Assembly (NCBI RefSeq): GCF_028283785.1
Contig: NZ_JAPWKB010000002.1
Span: 62,001 to 126,000 of the forward strand
Length of the DNA stretch: 64,000 bases
Source of the DNA: Paraburkholderia sp.
GTDB lineage: Bacteria > Pseudomonadota > Gammaproteobacteria > Burkholderiales > Burkholderiaceae
Reading direction: 5' to 3'
The translations under genes were made by a program, and so were the position numbers. Position 1 is the first letter of the stretch, and each line of letters begins with the position of its first letter. Of this stretch, positions 27,131 to 36,400 are shown in pieces. The notes under the pieces were generated by a model that searched no databases, was not told the DNA's origin, and saw only the letters and a list, made by a program, of their open reading frames with translations.

Positions 27131-28261
27131 TCACGCGTTTCCGGCATTCCGCTTCATATAGGCGGGCGTCGCGGAGATCGCCGAAATCAGACGGCACAGC
27201 GCTTCCATATGCGTTTCGACACTTGGGTCGTAAGCGAGATGCGACAGTGGGTCGGTAATCTGACAGCCGTTCTGCGCGCGCGCGACAGCGGTATGAATCG
27301 CCTGCTCGAAGCTGGCTTCGGAGCGCCGCGAAAACGCGATCTTCGCGTCGCCCGTTACGGTTTCGGCTGAGCCCACGTTATCGGCAATCACGAGCGGCGT
27401 GCCACACATCACCGACTCCACACCGACCAGTCCGAAAGGTTCATACGTCGACGCAACGATCGTATAGTCGGCGGCGCCGAATAGCGATTCGATTTCGCGG
27501 CAGTAGCCGATATAGCGGATCGTGTCGCCCGTGCGCGGCACCGGCCGACCGGCCACCGCCAGACATACCGGCAAGTTCGTCTTCGAAAAGAACTTCTCGA
27601 TCAGTTCGTAACCCTTGCGCTCATGGTTCATCGACGCAAACGCGAACACCACGCGGTCCTCCGGCAAGCCCAATTGACGTCGCACGCGCTTGCGCTCTTC
27701 CGGCGACAGTACCTTGAAGCGTTTCGTGTCCACCGGCGGATAGATCACGTCGATGCGTGCCGCAGGAATATCGTAGAAGCGCTGCAACTCCTGCTTCATC
27801 AGCATCGAATGCGCGATGATCGCGGTCGCGTTCGTGTAGCTGCGGCGCTCCAGTTCGATCTGCCACGCGTCGCTGCGACGCGGCGGCCGTCCCAGCGCCT
27901 CCAGCGAACCGGGATGCGTTCCGCCGCACAGCACGAGATCCGCCTGCGTCAGATGGTTGATCGAGAAGACGCATGCGGGTCGATGTTTATGCAACTGCCG
28001 GCTGACTCGCCAGTTAAACGCGAGATTGCGCAGTTTGCGTGGCACCCACCAGACATCCATGCGTTGCGGATCGATCCATGCGGCTTCAGGCAACGTTCGG
28101 TCGATCTCGCGCGCAAACAAGGTCGGACGCAAACCGATCCGGTGAAAACCGGCAATCACATCGCGCGCATAGCGTTCCGCACCGCCGCTATTCTTGAGCG
28201 TCTGGGCGGTCAGCACAATATTGCCCGGAATCGCGGGCTGAACATAAGTCGGATTGGACAC
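27131..28261 (-). CDS. GT4-family glycosyltransferase
   Basis: Retaining glycosyltransferase of the GT-B fold, 376 residues. The N-terminal half starts with ILTAQTLKNSGGAERYARDV-like donor or acceptor binding sequence (GGAERYARDVIAGFHR). The C-terminal domain has the GT4 signature ASTYEPFGLVGVESVMCGTPLV, where the first Glu of the E-x7-E motif contacts the nucleotide sugar. It follows the second GT9-like gene by 69 bases on the same strand, so both are probably one transcript. It should build the same glycan. Donor and acceptor are unknown. Confidence 0.9.
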   Translation of the reverse strand: MSNPTYVQPAIPGNIVLTAQTLKNSGGAERYARDVIAGFHRIGLRPTLFAREIDRTLPEAAWIDPQRMDVWWVPRKLRNLAFNWRVSRQLHKHRPACVFSINHLTQADLVLCGGTHPGSLEALGRPPRRSDAWQIELERRSYTNATAIIAHSMLMKQELQRFYDIPAARIDVIYPPVDTKRFKVLSPEERKRVRRQLGLPEDRVVFAFASMNHERKGYELIEKFFSKTNLPVCLAVAGRPVPRTGDTIRYIGYCREIESLFGAADYTIVASTYEPFGLVGVESVMCGTPLVIADNVGSAETVTGDAKIAFSRRSEASFEQAIHTAVARAQNGCQITDPLSHLAYDPSVETHMEALCRLISAISATPAYMKRNAGNA

Positions 28262-28330
28262 TGGACACTTCTATCTGGTGAGAGTCTGGGAGAACGCGAG
28301 GGTCTCGACGACGCAAATACGCGGCTATGA

Positions 28331-29227
28331 TCAACTCGCCTTACTTGCCGCCTTGTCGGTTTTGAGACGCTCGAACGACTGCACGACCCGTTGCACGGAG
28401 AGGCCCAGTTTCCAGAACCGCTCCTTGAGATAGGCCGAAACAAAGACGTTGCGCGGCAACACGACCGCGCCACGTCCCCACGCGGGTCGCCATGTTCGAG
28501 CGAGTCCGCGACGCATGAAAAGCGAAACAGTCGGCACGTCGAGTGCCGATGCGAGATGACCGAGTCCCGAGTCGTTGCCGATAAACCAGCCGGACTCCGC
28601 GATCCACTGCGCGACGTCACCTAGCTTTGCAAACGATTGCACCGACGAAGCGACTGCGTCGTCGGCCAGCCACTCGGACTTCTCTGCTGGCGCCACCAGA
28701 AACGATGCGTTCAGCCCTTGTTGCAAGAGCTTTTCCGCCAGTCCTGCAAATTTTTTGCGTGGCCAGATTTTCTCGGCATGACTGCCGGTGGGATGAATCG
28801 CGACGCGATGTTCGAAGAGCCGGAAGCGGATATGCGGCGGCAACGCAATGCCGTTATGACGCGTGAGATATGACAGACCGAATGCGTGTTGCGCGACGCC
28901 GACGAGCTTGTCGATCATATGTTCGGGCTCATTGAACGACGGCAATTGCACCAGTTCGCAAACCGTGCCGTCGATCGACAGTGCGCGCCCGGCATCCGTT
29001 GCGCGTAACTGGATTACCAGATCGAACTGGGCGGCGCATTCGTGACCGGCATGGACAACGACGCCGGGAAACCACGCGGCGAGATCCGCAACGACCCAGC
29101 TCACGACAACCGGCCGATAACCATTGCGAATCAGGTTATTCACCAGCACCATCATCAGCAACGAATCGCCGATTGCAGTGGGCGTGACGACCGCGACCGA
29201 TCGGGCGCGTTGCAGCGTCGATTTCAT
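28331..29227 (-). CDS. GT9-like glycosyltransferase (heptosyltransferase fold), copy 2
   Basis: Paralogue of the gene at 24.5-25.5 kb, 298 residues. SVAVVTPTAIGDSLLMMVLVNNL corresponds to the N-terminal loop. SGWFIGNDSGLGHLASALD leads into VPTVSLF, and LKERFWKLGLSVQRVVQSFE closes the protein. The ATG at 29227 has AAGGTG six bases upstream; the in-frame upstream ATG at 29326 would add a Cys-rich leader with no homology. It is the first gene of a two-gene unit with the GT4 enzyme. Role inferred: sugar addition to a cell-surface glycan. Confidence 0.85.
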   Translation of the reverse strand: MKSTLQRARSVAVVTPTAIGDSLLMMVLVNNLIRNGYRPVVVSWVVADLAAWFPGVVVHAGHECAAQFDLVIQLRATDAGRALSIDGTVCELVQLPSFNEPEHMIDKLVGVAQHAFGLSYLTRHNGIALPPHIRFRLFEHRVAIHPTGSHAEKIWPRKKFAGLAEKLLQQGLNASFLVAPAEKSEWLADDAVASSVQSFAKLGDVAQWIAESGWFIGNDSGLGHLASALDVPTVSLFMRRGLARTWRPAWGRGAVVLPRNVFVSAYLKERFWKLGLSVQRVVQSFERLKTDKAASKAS

Positions 29228-29653
29228 TCTTGCACCTTTGAATATCGGACACATCGGGCAGCCGAACGTACAGGCGTGCGTCGACACCTGACATCGCGCA
29301 TTCACGCTGTCAGTGATCCGAACCATTTACTTCCGTGAGAAGAATATCGCAGCACGCATGCCGGATTCCGGCGAACTACGGCGCGGGTGATACCAGGAAC
29401 CGCGCAAACTCGCAGTCAGCGTCCATCTGGTTTTATGCGGTGACGACCTGAATAACAGTGAGCGCATGATGCCAGCCGAGGGATTTCTTGAGGTTTCGGC
29501 TGTCTTGCCGCTCCTTTCATCCATTACTGGCGGTGATATTGCGTGCGCGAGAACCGCGCTGCGTGGTGATGTGCGGTGATAGGTAAATCACAGTCGTAAT
29601 AATTGTCTTGCAGACTGTTAAACGATGATTCGCATTTTGGGTTTTCTAGTTTT
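29228..29653. other. Intergenic stretch upstream of the glycan operon
   Basis: About 425 bases between the GT9 copy 2 start and the end of the DUF2182 gene, lower in GC than its surroundings near 29580-29650. It should contain the promoter for the GT9-GT4 unit. An inverted repeat CAGCCGA/TCGGCTG is present near 29474-29502. No reading frame or RNA gene was recognised. Confidence 0.55.
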
Positions 29654-30451
29654 CTAGGCGACGTTCAATATGACAGCTCGCGCGATCAATACGCCGCCCG
29701 CTGCCATGACGATCACACCCGCCGCTTTCGCAACACGCGAACCGCTCGGCGCGAGACGCTCGGCGGTAATCAGTATCGTCACGCCGATCATTGCACGCAC
29801 ATTCATCACGCCGAGCATCAGCAGAACCGCCGTCAGCGGCGCGCAGCACGCACAACACCGCACGCCGAACCGCCATCCGTCGCGCCACGCACTCGCTGCG
29901 CGACGTTCATCCGAAGCCGCTGCGCAGCAGCGCGTCGCCACGGTCCGACAGCACGCGAGGCGCCGCGTTTTCCATAGAGTCAATTGCAGCGCACCCGCGA
30001 TCGCGACCACACTCCCAGTCGCAAACGGCACGGCGCAGGCAAGCGAAGAAAACTGCATCGTCAGTGCCGAGACTATTGCGCCGAGCGGAAACACTACGAT
30101 GCCCAACGCGATCCACACGCAGCAGTAAGCGACGCCCGCGCATGCCACGCGCGCATCCGTATGCGCCATGTCCCGTTGCGCCCGCCGATAGCGCCACAGC
30201 GCGGGTCCGAGCGAAGGCGTCATCATCGCGACCATCATCGATGCCCACATCGCGATGAACGATACAGCGACGCCCAACCAGGTCTGTCCGCACGTGCGCA
30301 TCCACGCCATCGACATACCCCAGCCGCCGGGCATCGGCATGTCGCCCATCGACGACATCGACGCGCACCATCGCAGCGTCAGCCCGGCGCTCGCTGCGAA
30401 TATCAGCACGAACGCGCCGGTATACATCGATCGCGACACGGCGCGCCTCAA
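29654..30451 (-). CDS. DUF2182 membrane protein (metal-binding type)
   Basis: Polytopic inner-membrane protein with about six helices and roughly 265 residues. The DUF2182 pattern is present: MPMPGGWGMSMAWM near residue 39, then IAMWASMMVAMMTPS. A second Cys-rich half reads CCAAASDERRAASAWRDG, then FGVRCCACCAPL. Met/His/Cys clusters suggest copper or other metal handling. The start is unsure: a TTG at 30451 overlaps the DUF899 stop in a TTGA arrangement, while an ATG at 30427 is the first ATG. Downstream of DUF899 on the same strand, it is probably co-transcribed with it. Confidence 0.85.
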   Translation of the reverse strand: MRRAVSRSMYTGAFVLIFAASAGLTLRWCASMSSMGDMPMPGGWGMSMAWMRTCGQTWLGVAVSFIAMWASMMVAMMTPSLGPALWRYRRAQRDMAHTDARVACAGVAYCCVWIALGIVVFPLGAIVSALTMQFSSLACAVPFATGSVVAIAGALQLTLWKTRRLACCRTVATRCCAAASDERRAASAWRDGWRFGVRCCACCAPLTAVLLMLGVMNVRAMIGVTILITAERLAPSGSRVAKAAGVIVMAAGGVLIARAVILNVA

Positions 30452-31215
30452 CGCGGCCCGTATTCGTCATGACGACGCCACCACGGGCCGTCGCTCTCGT
30501 TGCGCCCCTTCGGCGCACGATCGAGCCACTGATACATGCCCCACAGTGCGTCCAGTCCGCGCGCATACGTCGAATAGGTGTGATAGATCATGCCGTCTTC
30601 CCGCACGAACGCGCTCATGCCTGGGCGGTCGAGCGTGTAGGTTGCCGCATCGGTGCCGCAGGTGGCGGCGAACTGGCGAACGGGTTCGGGCACGGTAGCC
30701 TCATCCATCGCGTGACCACCGCGCTGATAGTTGTAGGCGACTTCGCCGCCACGTTGCTGTGCATCGGTGAAGGCCACGTCGAAGTCGAAATTGAAGTCGC
30801 CTTCCGATGACGACGCCCACGGAAACGTCCAGCCCATCCGTTGCCGGTAAGCCTGCAACTTCGCGAACGGCGCACGCGATACGGCCGACAAGGTTACGTC
30901 GTGATTCGCCAGATGGATCGCGAAGCCGTCGAAACTATCCGCAATCGACGAGCACGACGGGCATCCCGCCTTGTAGTCGGGTCCGAACATAAAGTGGTAG
31001 ACCAGCAGTTGCGAGCGCCCGCGAAACAGATCGGCGAGCGTCGCGCTGCCCGCTTCCGTTTCGAAGCGATACGTCTTGTCGATCCGTACCCACGGCAGCG
31101 CCTGCCGCTGCCGCGCGAGTACATCGCTGCGCTGCGTCAATTCTTTTTCCGCTGCGAGCAGATCGATCCGCGCGGCGAGCCAGTCTTCACGGGTTCCGGT
31201 TGTGTGCGTCGTCAT
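30448..31215 (-). CDS. DUF899 thioredoxin-like protein
   Basis: Cytoplasmic protein of 255 residues with a thioredoxin-like fold. KTYRFETEAGSATLADLFRGR leads into LLVYHFMFGPDYKAGCPSCSS, where the CPSC motif takes the place of the thioredoxin active site (around residue 84). WTFPWASSSEGDFNFDF and TYSTYARGLDALWG are typical family segments. The reaction is not known; a peroxidase or thiol-disulfide role has been proposed for relatives. It is the first gene of a leftward pair with DUF2182 and diverges from an HTH regulator 122 bases away. Confidence 0.92.
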   Translation of the reverse strand: MTTHTTGTREDWLAARIDLLAAEKELTQRSDVLARQRQALPWVRIDKTYRFETEAGSATLADLFRGRSQLLVYHFMFGPDYKAGCPSCSSIADSFDGFAIHLANHDVTLSAVSRAPFAKLQAYRQRMGWTFPWASSSEGDFNFDFDVAFTDAQQRGGEVAYNYQRGGHAMDEATVPEPVRQFAATCGTDAATYTLDRPGMSAFVREDGMIYHTYSTYARGLDALWGMYQWLDRAPKGRNESDGPWWRRHDEYGPR

Positions 31216-31337
31216 CTATGCCTCCATCGGGCGTGTCAGACGTCGAATCCGGCGCGACGTCTGGGTTGATCGTCGTGATAGATTAGTACCGGGTTTAAGC
31301 CTGCGGGAGTGACAAGTGTGGCGGGATTGGATACACG

Positions 31338-32558
31338 ATGGACACGCTGATCGCAGCCGCCGCGCGTGCACTCGCGGCGGGTGATCCGCTCGGCGCGCTC
31401 GACCGCGTCGCATTGCGCGACGACGCGTCCGCGCTCGCGCTGCGCGGTATCGCGATGGCGCAACTCGGCGATCTCGCGCGCGCCAAAACGCTAGTGCGCA
31501 GCGCCGCGCGCGCGTTCGGCCCGAAGCACGCCGCAGCCCGCGCCCGATGCGTGGTCGCGGAAGCGGAGATTGCGCTCGCATCGCGCGACCTGAACTGGCC
31601 GGCGCACCACCTCGAAGCCGCGCGCGTCACGCTGGAAGCCCACGGCGACTTCGCAAACGCGGCGCACGCGCGCTATCTGGAGATTCGCCGGTTGCTGCTG
31701 ACCGGCCGCCTCGACGACGCCGAAACCCGGCTCGCCCACCTCGATCCGGCGTCATTGCCGCCTGCATCGCGAACCGCGCATCAACTGGCCGTGGCCGGGA
31801 TCGCAATGCGCCGCGTGCAGGCGCATGCCGCGCGCGCCGCGCTCGAACACGCCCGGCGTGCGGCGCAACAGGCGCGCATTCCGGCGCTGTCGGCGGAGGT
31901 CGAGCAGGCCTTCACGCTGCTCGATATGCCTGCGGCTCGCCTGATCGCGCGTGGCGAGGCGCGTCCGCTTCTGCTCGATGAAGTGGAGGCCTTGCTGGCG
32001 TCGAAGGCGCTGGTGGTCGATGCATGCCGTCACGTGGTCCGCGATCCGCGCGCGACGGTGTCGCTGGCGCGGCGTCCGGTGCTGTTCACGCTCGCGCGTG
32101 TGTTGGGCGAAGCGTGGCCCGCCGATGTGTCGCGCGGCGCGCTGGTCGAGCGCGCGTTCGGCATCCGGCAGATCGACGAATCGCATCGCGTGCGGTTGCG
32201 TGTCGAAATAGGACGGCTGCGCACGGCCCTCGCGTCGATCTGCGGCGTCGTCGCAACCCGCCACGGCTTTGCGCTCGACCCGCATGATGCACGCGAGGTC
32301 GTCGTGCTCGCGCGGCCGGTCGATGAAAAACACGCGGCCTTGCTCGCGTTTCTCGCCGACGGCGAATCGTGGTCGAGTTCCGGCCTCGCGCTCGCGCTCG
32401 GCGCAAGCCAGCGCAGCGTGCAGCGCGCGCTCGACGCGCTGGCCACGGCCGGCAAGGTGCAATCGTTCGGCGGCGGACGCGCGCGCCGCTGGACCAGTCC
32501 GCCATTGCCCGGATTCGCGACGACGTTGTTACTCCCCGCATCTCTTCAGGATGATTAG
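31338..32558 (+). CDS. Helix-turn-helix regulator with long helical N-terminal part
   Basis: A 406-residue protein, Ala/Arg/Leu-rich. Residues 1-210 are helical and repeat-like (TPR/SARP-like: GDLARAKTLVRSAARAFG, AARVTLEAHGDFANAAHARY). A winged-helix-like middle follows (about 230-300, RGALVERAFGIRQIDESHRV), and a C-terminal HTH closes it (LALALGASQRSVQRALDALA). This is the layout of a transcriptional regulator with a sensor part. It diverges from DUF899-DUF2182 and is followed nine bases later by the propeller gene, so it probably controls all of them. The signal is unknown. Confidence 0.8.
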   Translation: MDTLIAAAARALAAGDPLGALDRVALRDDASALALRGIAMAQLGDLARAKTLVRSAARAFGPKHAAARARCVVAEAEIALASRDLNWPAHHLEAARVTLEAHGDFANAAHARYLEIRRLLLTGRLDDAETRLAHLDPASLPPASRTAHQLAVAGIAMRRVQAHAARAALEHARRAAQQARIPALSAEVEQAFTLLDMPAARLIARGEARPLLLDEVEALLASKALVVDACRHVVRDPRATVSLARRPVLFTLARVLGEAWPADVSRGALVERAFGIRQIDESHRVRLRVEIGRLRTALASICGVVATRHGFALDPHDAREVVVLARPVDEKHAALLAFLADGESWSSSGLALALGASQRSVQRALDALATAGKVQSFGGGRARRWTSPPLPGFATTLLLPASLQDD

Positions 32559-32567
32559 GATGGCATC

Positions 32568-33254
32568 ATGAAACGATCAAAAGCCGAAATCGTCCGTGAA
32601 TATGGACCCTTTCCGGGTATCGACAGTGTGCATGGGCTCACCTTCGACGGCGAGCGCGTGTGGTTCGCGTCCGGCGACAAGCTGAACGCGGTCGATCCGG
32701 AAAGCGGTGCCCAATTGCGCTCATTCGACGCGATCGCGCAAGCGGGCACCGCGTTCGACGGCCGACACCTCTTCCAGATTTCAGACGGCCGCATCCAGAA
32801 ACTCGATCCGCAAACGGGCGACGTGCTCGCAACGATTCCCGCCCCAGGCGGCGGCAACGATTCGGGACTGACGTGGGCCGAAGGCACGCTGTGGGTCGGG
32901 CAGAATCGCGAACGGAAGATTTATCAGATCGATCCCGAGACCGGTGAAATTCTCCGCAGCATTACGTCGGACCGTTTCGTGACGGGCGTCACGTGGGTCG
33001 ATGGTGAACTGTGGCACGGCACATGGGAAGACGAGGCGAGCGAATTGCGCCGCATCGATGCGCAGACGGGCAAGGTGCTGGAGAGCGTGGCAATGCCCGA
33101 CGGTGTGGCCGTTTCGGGACTTGAATCGGATGGTGGCGAGCGCTTCTTTTGCGGCGGTGGCACCAGTGGCAGATTCAGAGCGGTACGTCGCCCGAAACGC
33201 GACACCCCGGATGCGCGCGATGCAAACGAACCCGTAGACTCGACGAGCGAGTGA
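32568..33254 (+). CDS. Beta-propeller protein (glutamine cyclotransferase-like)
   Basis: A 228-residue soluble protein with repeated propeller blades: VHGLTFDGERVWFASGD, TAFDGRHLFQISDGRIQKLD, LTWAEGTLWVGQNRERKIYQ, VTWVDGELWHGTWEDEASEL. The pattern resembles glutaminyl-peptide cyclotransferase or PQQ-like propellers. No signal peptide is present, and the catalytic residues of the cyclotransferase are not identifiable, so the activity is uncertain. The C-terminal 30 residues are charged and disordered. It is linked to the HTH regulator in one transcript and stands opposite DUF899-DUF2182, a grouping seen in other proteobacteria. Confidence 0.82.
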   Translation: MKRSKAEIVREYGPFPGIDSVHGLTFDGERVWFASGDKLNAVDPESGAQLRSFDAIAQAGTAFDGRHLFQISDGRIQKLDPQTGDVLATIPAPGGGNDSGLTWAEGTLWVGQNRERKIYQIDPETGEILRSITSDRFVTGVTWVDGELWHGTWEDEASELRRIDAQTGKVLESVAMPDGVAVSGLESDGGERFFCGGGTSGRFRAVRRPKRDTPDARDANEPVDSTSE

Positions 33255-33256
33255 CG

Positions 33257-33282
33257 CCCGCGCATGCGCGTGCATGCGCGGG
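33257..33282. terminator. Hairpin between convergent genes
   Basis: CCCGCGCATG at 33257-33266 pairs perfectly with CATGCGCGGG at 33273-33282 across a six-base loop, three bases after the propeller stop codon. A smaller AACCG-TT-CGGTT hairpin lies at 33287-33298 at the end of the convergent gene. Both could stop transcription from either side; no long T run is present. Confidence 0.55.
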
Positions 33283-33296
33283 ACGAAACCGTTCGG

Positions 33297-34061
33297 TTAC
33301 TTCTGCGGCGGCGTCACGGCCCAGTCGAGCGCGGCGTCGAACATCGCGGCGCCGTCCGGACTCAGCTTTTCGAATGAGCGGTTGCCCAGAAACACCGCGA
33401 CGCGTCGTGCGGGCGCAATAAAGTCGTAATCCATCGTTGCGCCTTTTTCGTAGCCGAACAGCACGGCATGCGTCGGCTCGCCGCAAATCGTCGCGATCAC
33501 GGTTGCGCCCGGCGCGGGTCGGCCCCAACCCATTTCGTCGTCACGCGGATAGACCCAGCGCTTGCCTGCCGCGACGCCGCCCGCGAGCGGACTCGGTGCA
33601 TTGACGACATTCACGTAGTGCTCTTTCGACACTTCGCCGAAATCCTCGCCCTTCTTCTGGCCGGTAAAACGTAGCGAATCGAACAGATCCGATTCCCACG
33701 TCAGCAGCGGCACGGGCACGTCGCGAAAGGCCGTGCCGACCATATCGCGGGCGCTGACCACCGACGAGATAATCACCAGATCCTCGCCCTCGGAAGCGCT
33801 GACGGGCGCACTTTGATCGACCATCGTGACAGTCATCCCGCGCTGTTCGAGATGGGCGCGCACCTTGTCGTCTTCTTCGCGGTCGCGATGCGTGAGACGC
33901 GTCACGTACAGCACATTCTTGTGATTCGTCACCTGCTGCGTGCTCGCATCGGGCGGCGCGGCGGCGGCACCCGAACTCGCCATCGCGACCGCAGTTGCCA
34001 GCAACGTGAGCGCAGCGCGCGCGCCGACGGATTGAACGGATTTCGACATCTTGCTGAACAT
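33297..34061 (-). CDS. Secreted ThuA/GATase-like protein of unknown function
   Basis: A 254-residue protein with a signal peptide (positively charged start, then ALTLLATAVAMASSGAAAA). The mature part has a flavodoxin or GATase-like alternation: KNVLYVTRLTHRDRE, EDLVIISSVVSARDM, VPLLTWESDLFDSL, then ATVIATICGEPTHAVLFGYEKGA and FIAPARRVAVFLGN. Such domains occur in secreted proteins of unknown role. The ATG at 34061 is used because AGGAAC lies nine bases upstream. It follows the TonB receptor by 69 bases on the same strand, so it is probably iron-regulated and acts in the periplasm with that receptor. Confidence 0.75.
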   Translation of the reverse strand: MFSKMSKSVQSVGARAALTLLATAVAMASSGAAAAPPDASTQQVTNHKNVLYVTRLTHRDREEDDKVRAHLEQRGMTVTMVDQSAPVSASEGEDLVIISSVVSARDMVGTAFRDVPVPLLTWESDLFDSLRFTGQKKGEDFGEVSKEHYVNVVNAPSPLAGGVAAGKRWVYPRDDEMGWGRPAPGATVIATICGEPTHAVLFGYEKGATMDYDFIAPARRVAVFLGNRSFEKLSPDGAAMFDAALDWAVTPPQK

Positions 34062-34130
34062 ACGGATTGTGTTCCTGTTGCAGTTACAGTTTACGGACGC
34101 GTGCAAACCATCGCCGGTGCGTGCGCTTCG

Positions 34131-36341
34131 TCAGAAGTCGAACGTCGAGGTCAGCGACACGGTCCGCTCCAGGCCAATCCCCAACTGGCTCGAACCCGCC
34201 GACGCCCAGTAATGCTTGTTGAACGCGTTCTCGACGTTCAGCTGGAACGTGGCGTTGCGGCCGAGAATGCGGGTCGCGTAACGCGCGCCTGCGGAGAACA
34301 ACGTGTAGCCGGGAATCGTCGCCTGATTCGCATCGTTGATCGGACGCGCGCCGATGAAATACGCACCGCCATTCACCGAAAGCCCCGTGACGTGCGGCAC
34401 ACGGTAGTTCAGGAACACACTGCCGGTATAACTCGGCGTGTTTTCCGGACGCTTGCCGAGCGTGGTCGCGTCGGTGCTGTCGACGATTTCCGCGTTCAGC
34501 CACATGCCGGTCGTCACGATCGACAGATCGCGCGTGATGTCGCCCTGATACGAGAACTCGATGCCGCGATACCGTCCGACACCGTTGAGCGCGTAGACGT
34601 TGTCCGCGTCGGTGCCAGCCGAAGGCTGACGGATCTGGAACACCGCAATCGATGCCAGCGAGTCGTTATTGAAACGATGCCGGATACCGATTTCTTCCTG
34701 CTTGCTGACCGCGGCCGGCAACACCTGATACGCGTTCGATGCCGTGGCGGGCGCGCTGCCGCCCGATTCCAGACCTTCGATATAACTCGCGTAAATGCTG
34801 GTTTGCGGCGTCAGTTTGTACAACAGGCTCGCCGACGGCGACGTGCGATTCACGTCCTGCGTAACGGTATTGGCCTGGGTCGCGTGGTAGTCCGAGTAGC
34901 GCACGCCTGCGGTGAATTGCAGATCCCGGGTCAGCCCGATCCGGTCGAAAACGTACGCGCCGCGGTTACTGATGTGCTGCGCGTAGAACGCCTTCGAACC
35001 CGCCGCCGTCAGGTTCGTGATGCTGACCGGCGAATACAGGTTTTGCGTTGCGGTGTAGTAGTACGTCGTGAAATCAGGCTGGTACAGCCAGTTCTCGACC
35101 ACGCCGAACGTCACGTCGTGCGAAATGCGGCCGGTGTCGAACGCGCCGTTGATTTCCGCGCGCACGTTCTTGTTCTCGTAGAACTGGCCGTTCTGCTTGC
35201 TGCCTTGCAAGGTGCCGACGCCCGTATTGACGTTGTACTTTTGCAGAATCCACAGCCACCGGTTGCGTTGCGTGATCGACTGCCCGATCGACACGTTCGC
35301 GCTCCAGTTGTCACTGATCAGGTAATCCGCGCGTAACACCTGGCTGGTCGCCGTCGACGTGGTTTTCTTGTCGTTCGGCGACAGCAGCGTCGACGCGTCC
35401 GGCAGATGCGGCAACGTGATCACGCCGTTCACCGCAGCCAGCGGCGTAATGCCCGCCTGCTCGACCACGCGTTGATCGATATGTTCGAGGTCGTACTTGA
35501 AGCTCAGCTTGCGGGTCGGTTTCCAGTCGAGCGCGACGCTTTCGAACTTGCGATAACCGCGATCGCCGTCGATCGGCGTTTCGACGTGTTCGTCCATCGC
35601 GTTGACGCGAATGCCGAACTGGTTGTCCGCGCCGAAGCGGCGCGCGAGATCCGCGTGCACGCCCACGGAGCCGTGTGAATCGACCAGCAGCGACGCCGAC
35701 GTCACCGGCGTATCGCCCGCCCGCTTCATCACCATGTTGACGATCCCGGCTGGCACCGTGAAGCCGTAATACAGCGCCGACGCGCCCTTCAATACTTCGA
35801 CGCGCTCCTTGTCCTCCATCGGCATCCAGATATTGTTGTCGATGGGCAGCACGCCGTCGAGGTAATAGCTTTGACGGTTATCGAGCGCAATCCCGCGAAT
35901 CGACAACTGGTCGTACGAGATGCCGCTCAACTGCTGACGCGTGACCCCCGCGACATTGCGCAACGCGTCGAACAGACCGGTGGCGGCCTGCGCCTGCAAC
36001 ACCTCGCTCGTGACGACGTTGACCGTCGCGGGCACGTCGAGCGCGTCGAGGCCGCGATACTGGCCGGTCTGCACGGTTTTCGCTGCGTACGGACTGGCGG
36101 CTTGCGCGTTGGCGCCCTTCACCGTCACCGGTGCGAGCGTGCCGCCGTCGTGCGCGGAATTCGCCGGCACGGACGACGCACCGTCCGCGACCGCCGCGCT
36201 TGCGGCAGCGTCGCTGGCGGCATACGCGAAGGCGGGCGAAATCATCGCCAGCAATGCGCTGACGGTCAGTCGGCATCGAACGGCGCGATAGCGCGGTTGG
36301 CGTTTCGTGGTGCGGCGCTGGCGGCTTGAAGCCTTATTCAT
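34131..36341 (-). CDS. TonB-dependent siderophore receptor
   Basis: Outer-membrane receptor of 736 residues. A signal peptide (arginine-rich start, then LTVSALLAMISPAFAYAA) is followed by a plug domain (VNVVTSEVLQAQAATGLFDA, LSIRGIALDNRQSYYLDG, VEVLKGASALYYGFTVPAG) and a 22-strand-type barrel ending in the terminal aromatic Phe (TSTFDF). This matches ferric-siderophore receptors of the FhuA/FhuE/FoxA class. A Fur-box-like site lies about 60 bases upstream of the ATG. The downstream gene encodes a secreted protein in the same unit. No transport genes adjoin it. The ligand cannot be told from sequence. Confidence 0.92.
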   Translation of the reverse strand: MNKASSRQRRTTKRQPRYRAVRCRLTVSALLAMISPAFAYAASDAAASAAVADGASSVPANSAHDGGTLAPVTVKGANAQAASPYAAKTVQTGQYRGLDALDVPATVNVVTSEVLQAQAATGLFDALRNVAGVTRQQLSGISYDQLSIRGIALDNRQSYYLDGVLPIDNNIWMPMEDKERVEVLKGASALYYGFTVPAGIVNMVMKRAGDTPVTSASLLVDSHGSVGVHADLARRFGADNQFGIRVNAMDEHVETPIDGDRGYRKFESVALDWKPTRKLSFKYDLEHIDQRVVEQAGITPLAAVNGVITLPHLPDASTLLSPNDKKTTSTATSQVLRADYLISDNWSANVSIGQSITQRNRWLWILQKYNVNTGVGTLQGSKQNGQFYENKNVRAEINGAFDTGRISHDVTFGVVENWLYQPDFTTYYYTATQNLYSPVSITNLTAAGSKAFYAQHISNRGAYVFDRIGLTRDLQFTAGVRYSDYHATQANTVTQDVNRTSPSASLLYKLTPQTSIYASYIEGLESGGSAPATASNAYQVLPAAVSKQEEIGIRHRFNNDSLASIAVFQIRQPSAGTDADNVYALNGVGRYRGIEFSYQGDITRDLSIVTTGMWLNAEIVDSTDATTLGKRPENTPSYTGSVFLNYRVPHVTGLSVNGGAYFIGARPINDANQATIPGYTLFSAGARYATRILGRNATFQLNVENAFNKHYWASAGSSQLGIGLERTVSLTSTFDF

Positions 36342-36400
36342 AGGACATCGGTACAGGTAGACAAAGGACGGCCCGGACGGCGAACGACCGGTCAAAAGCA

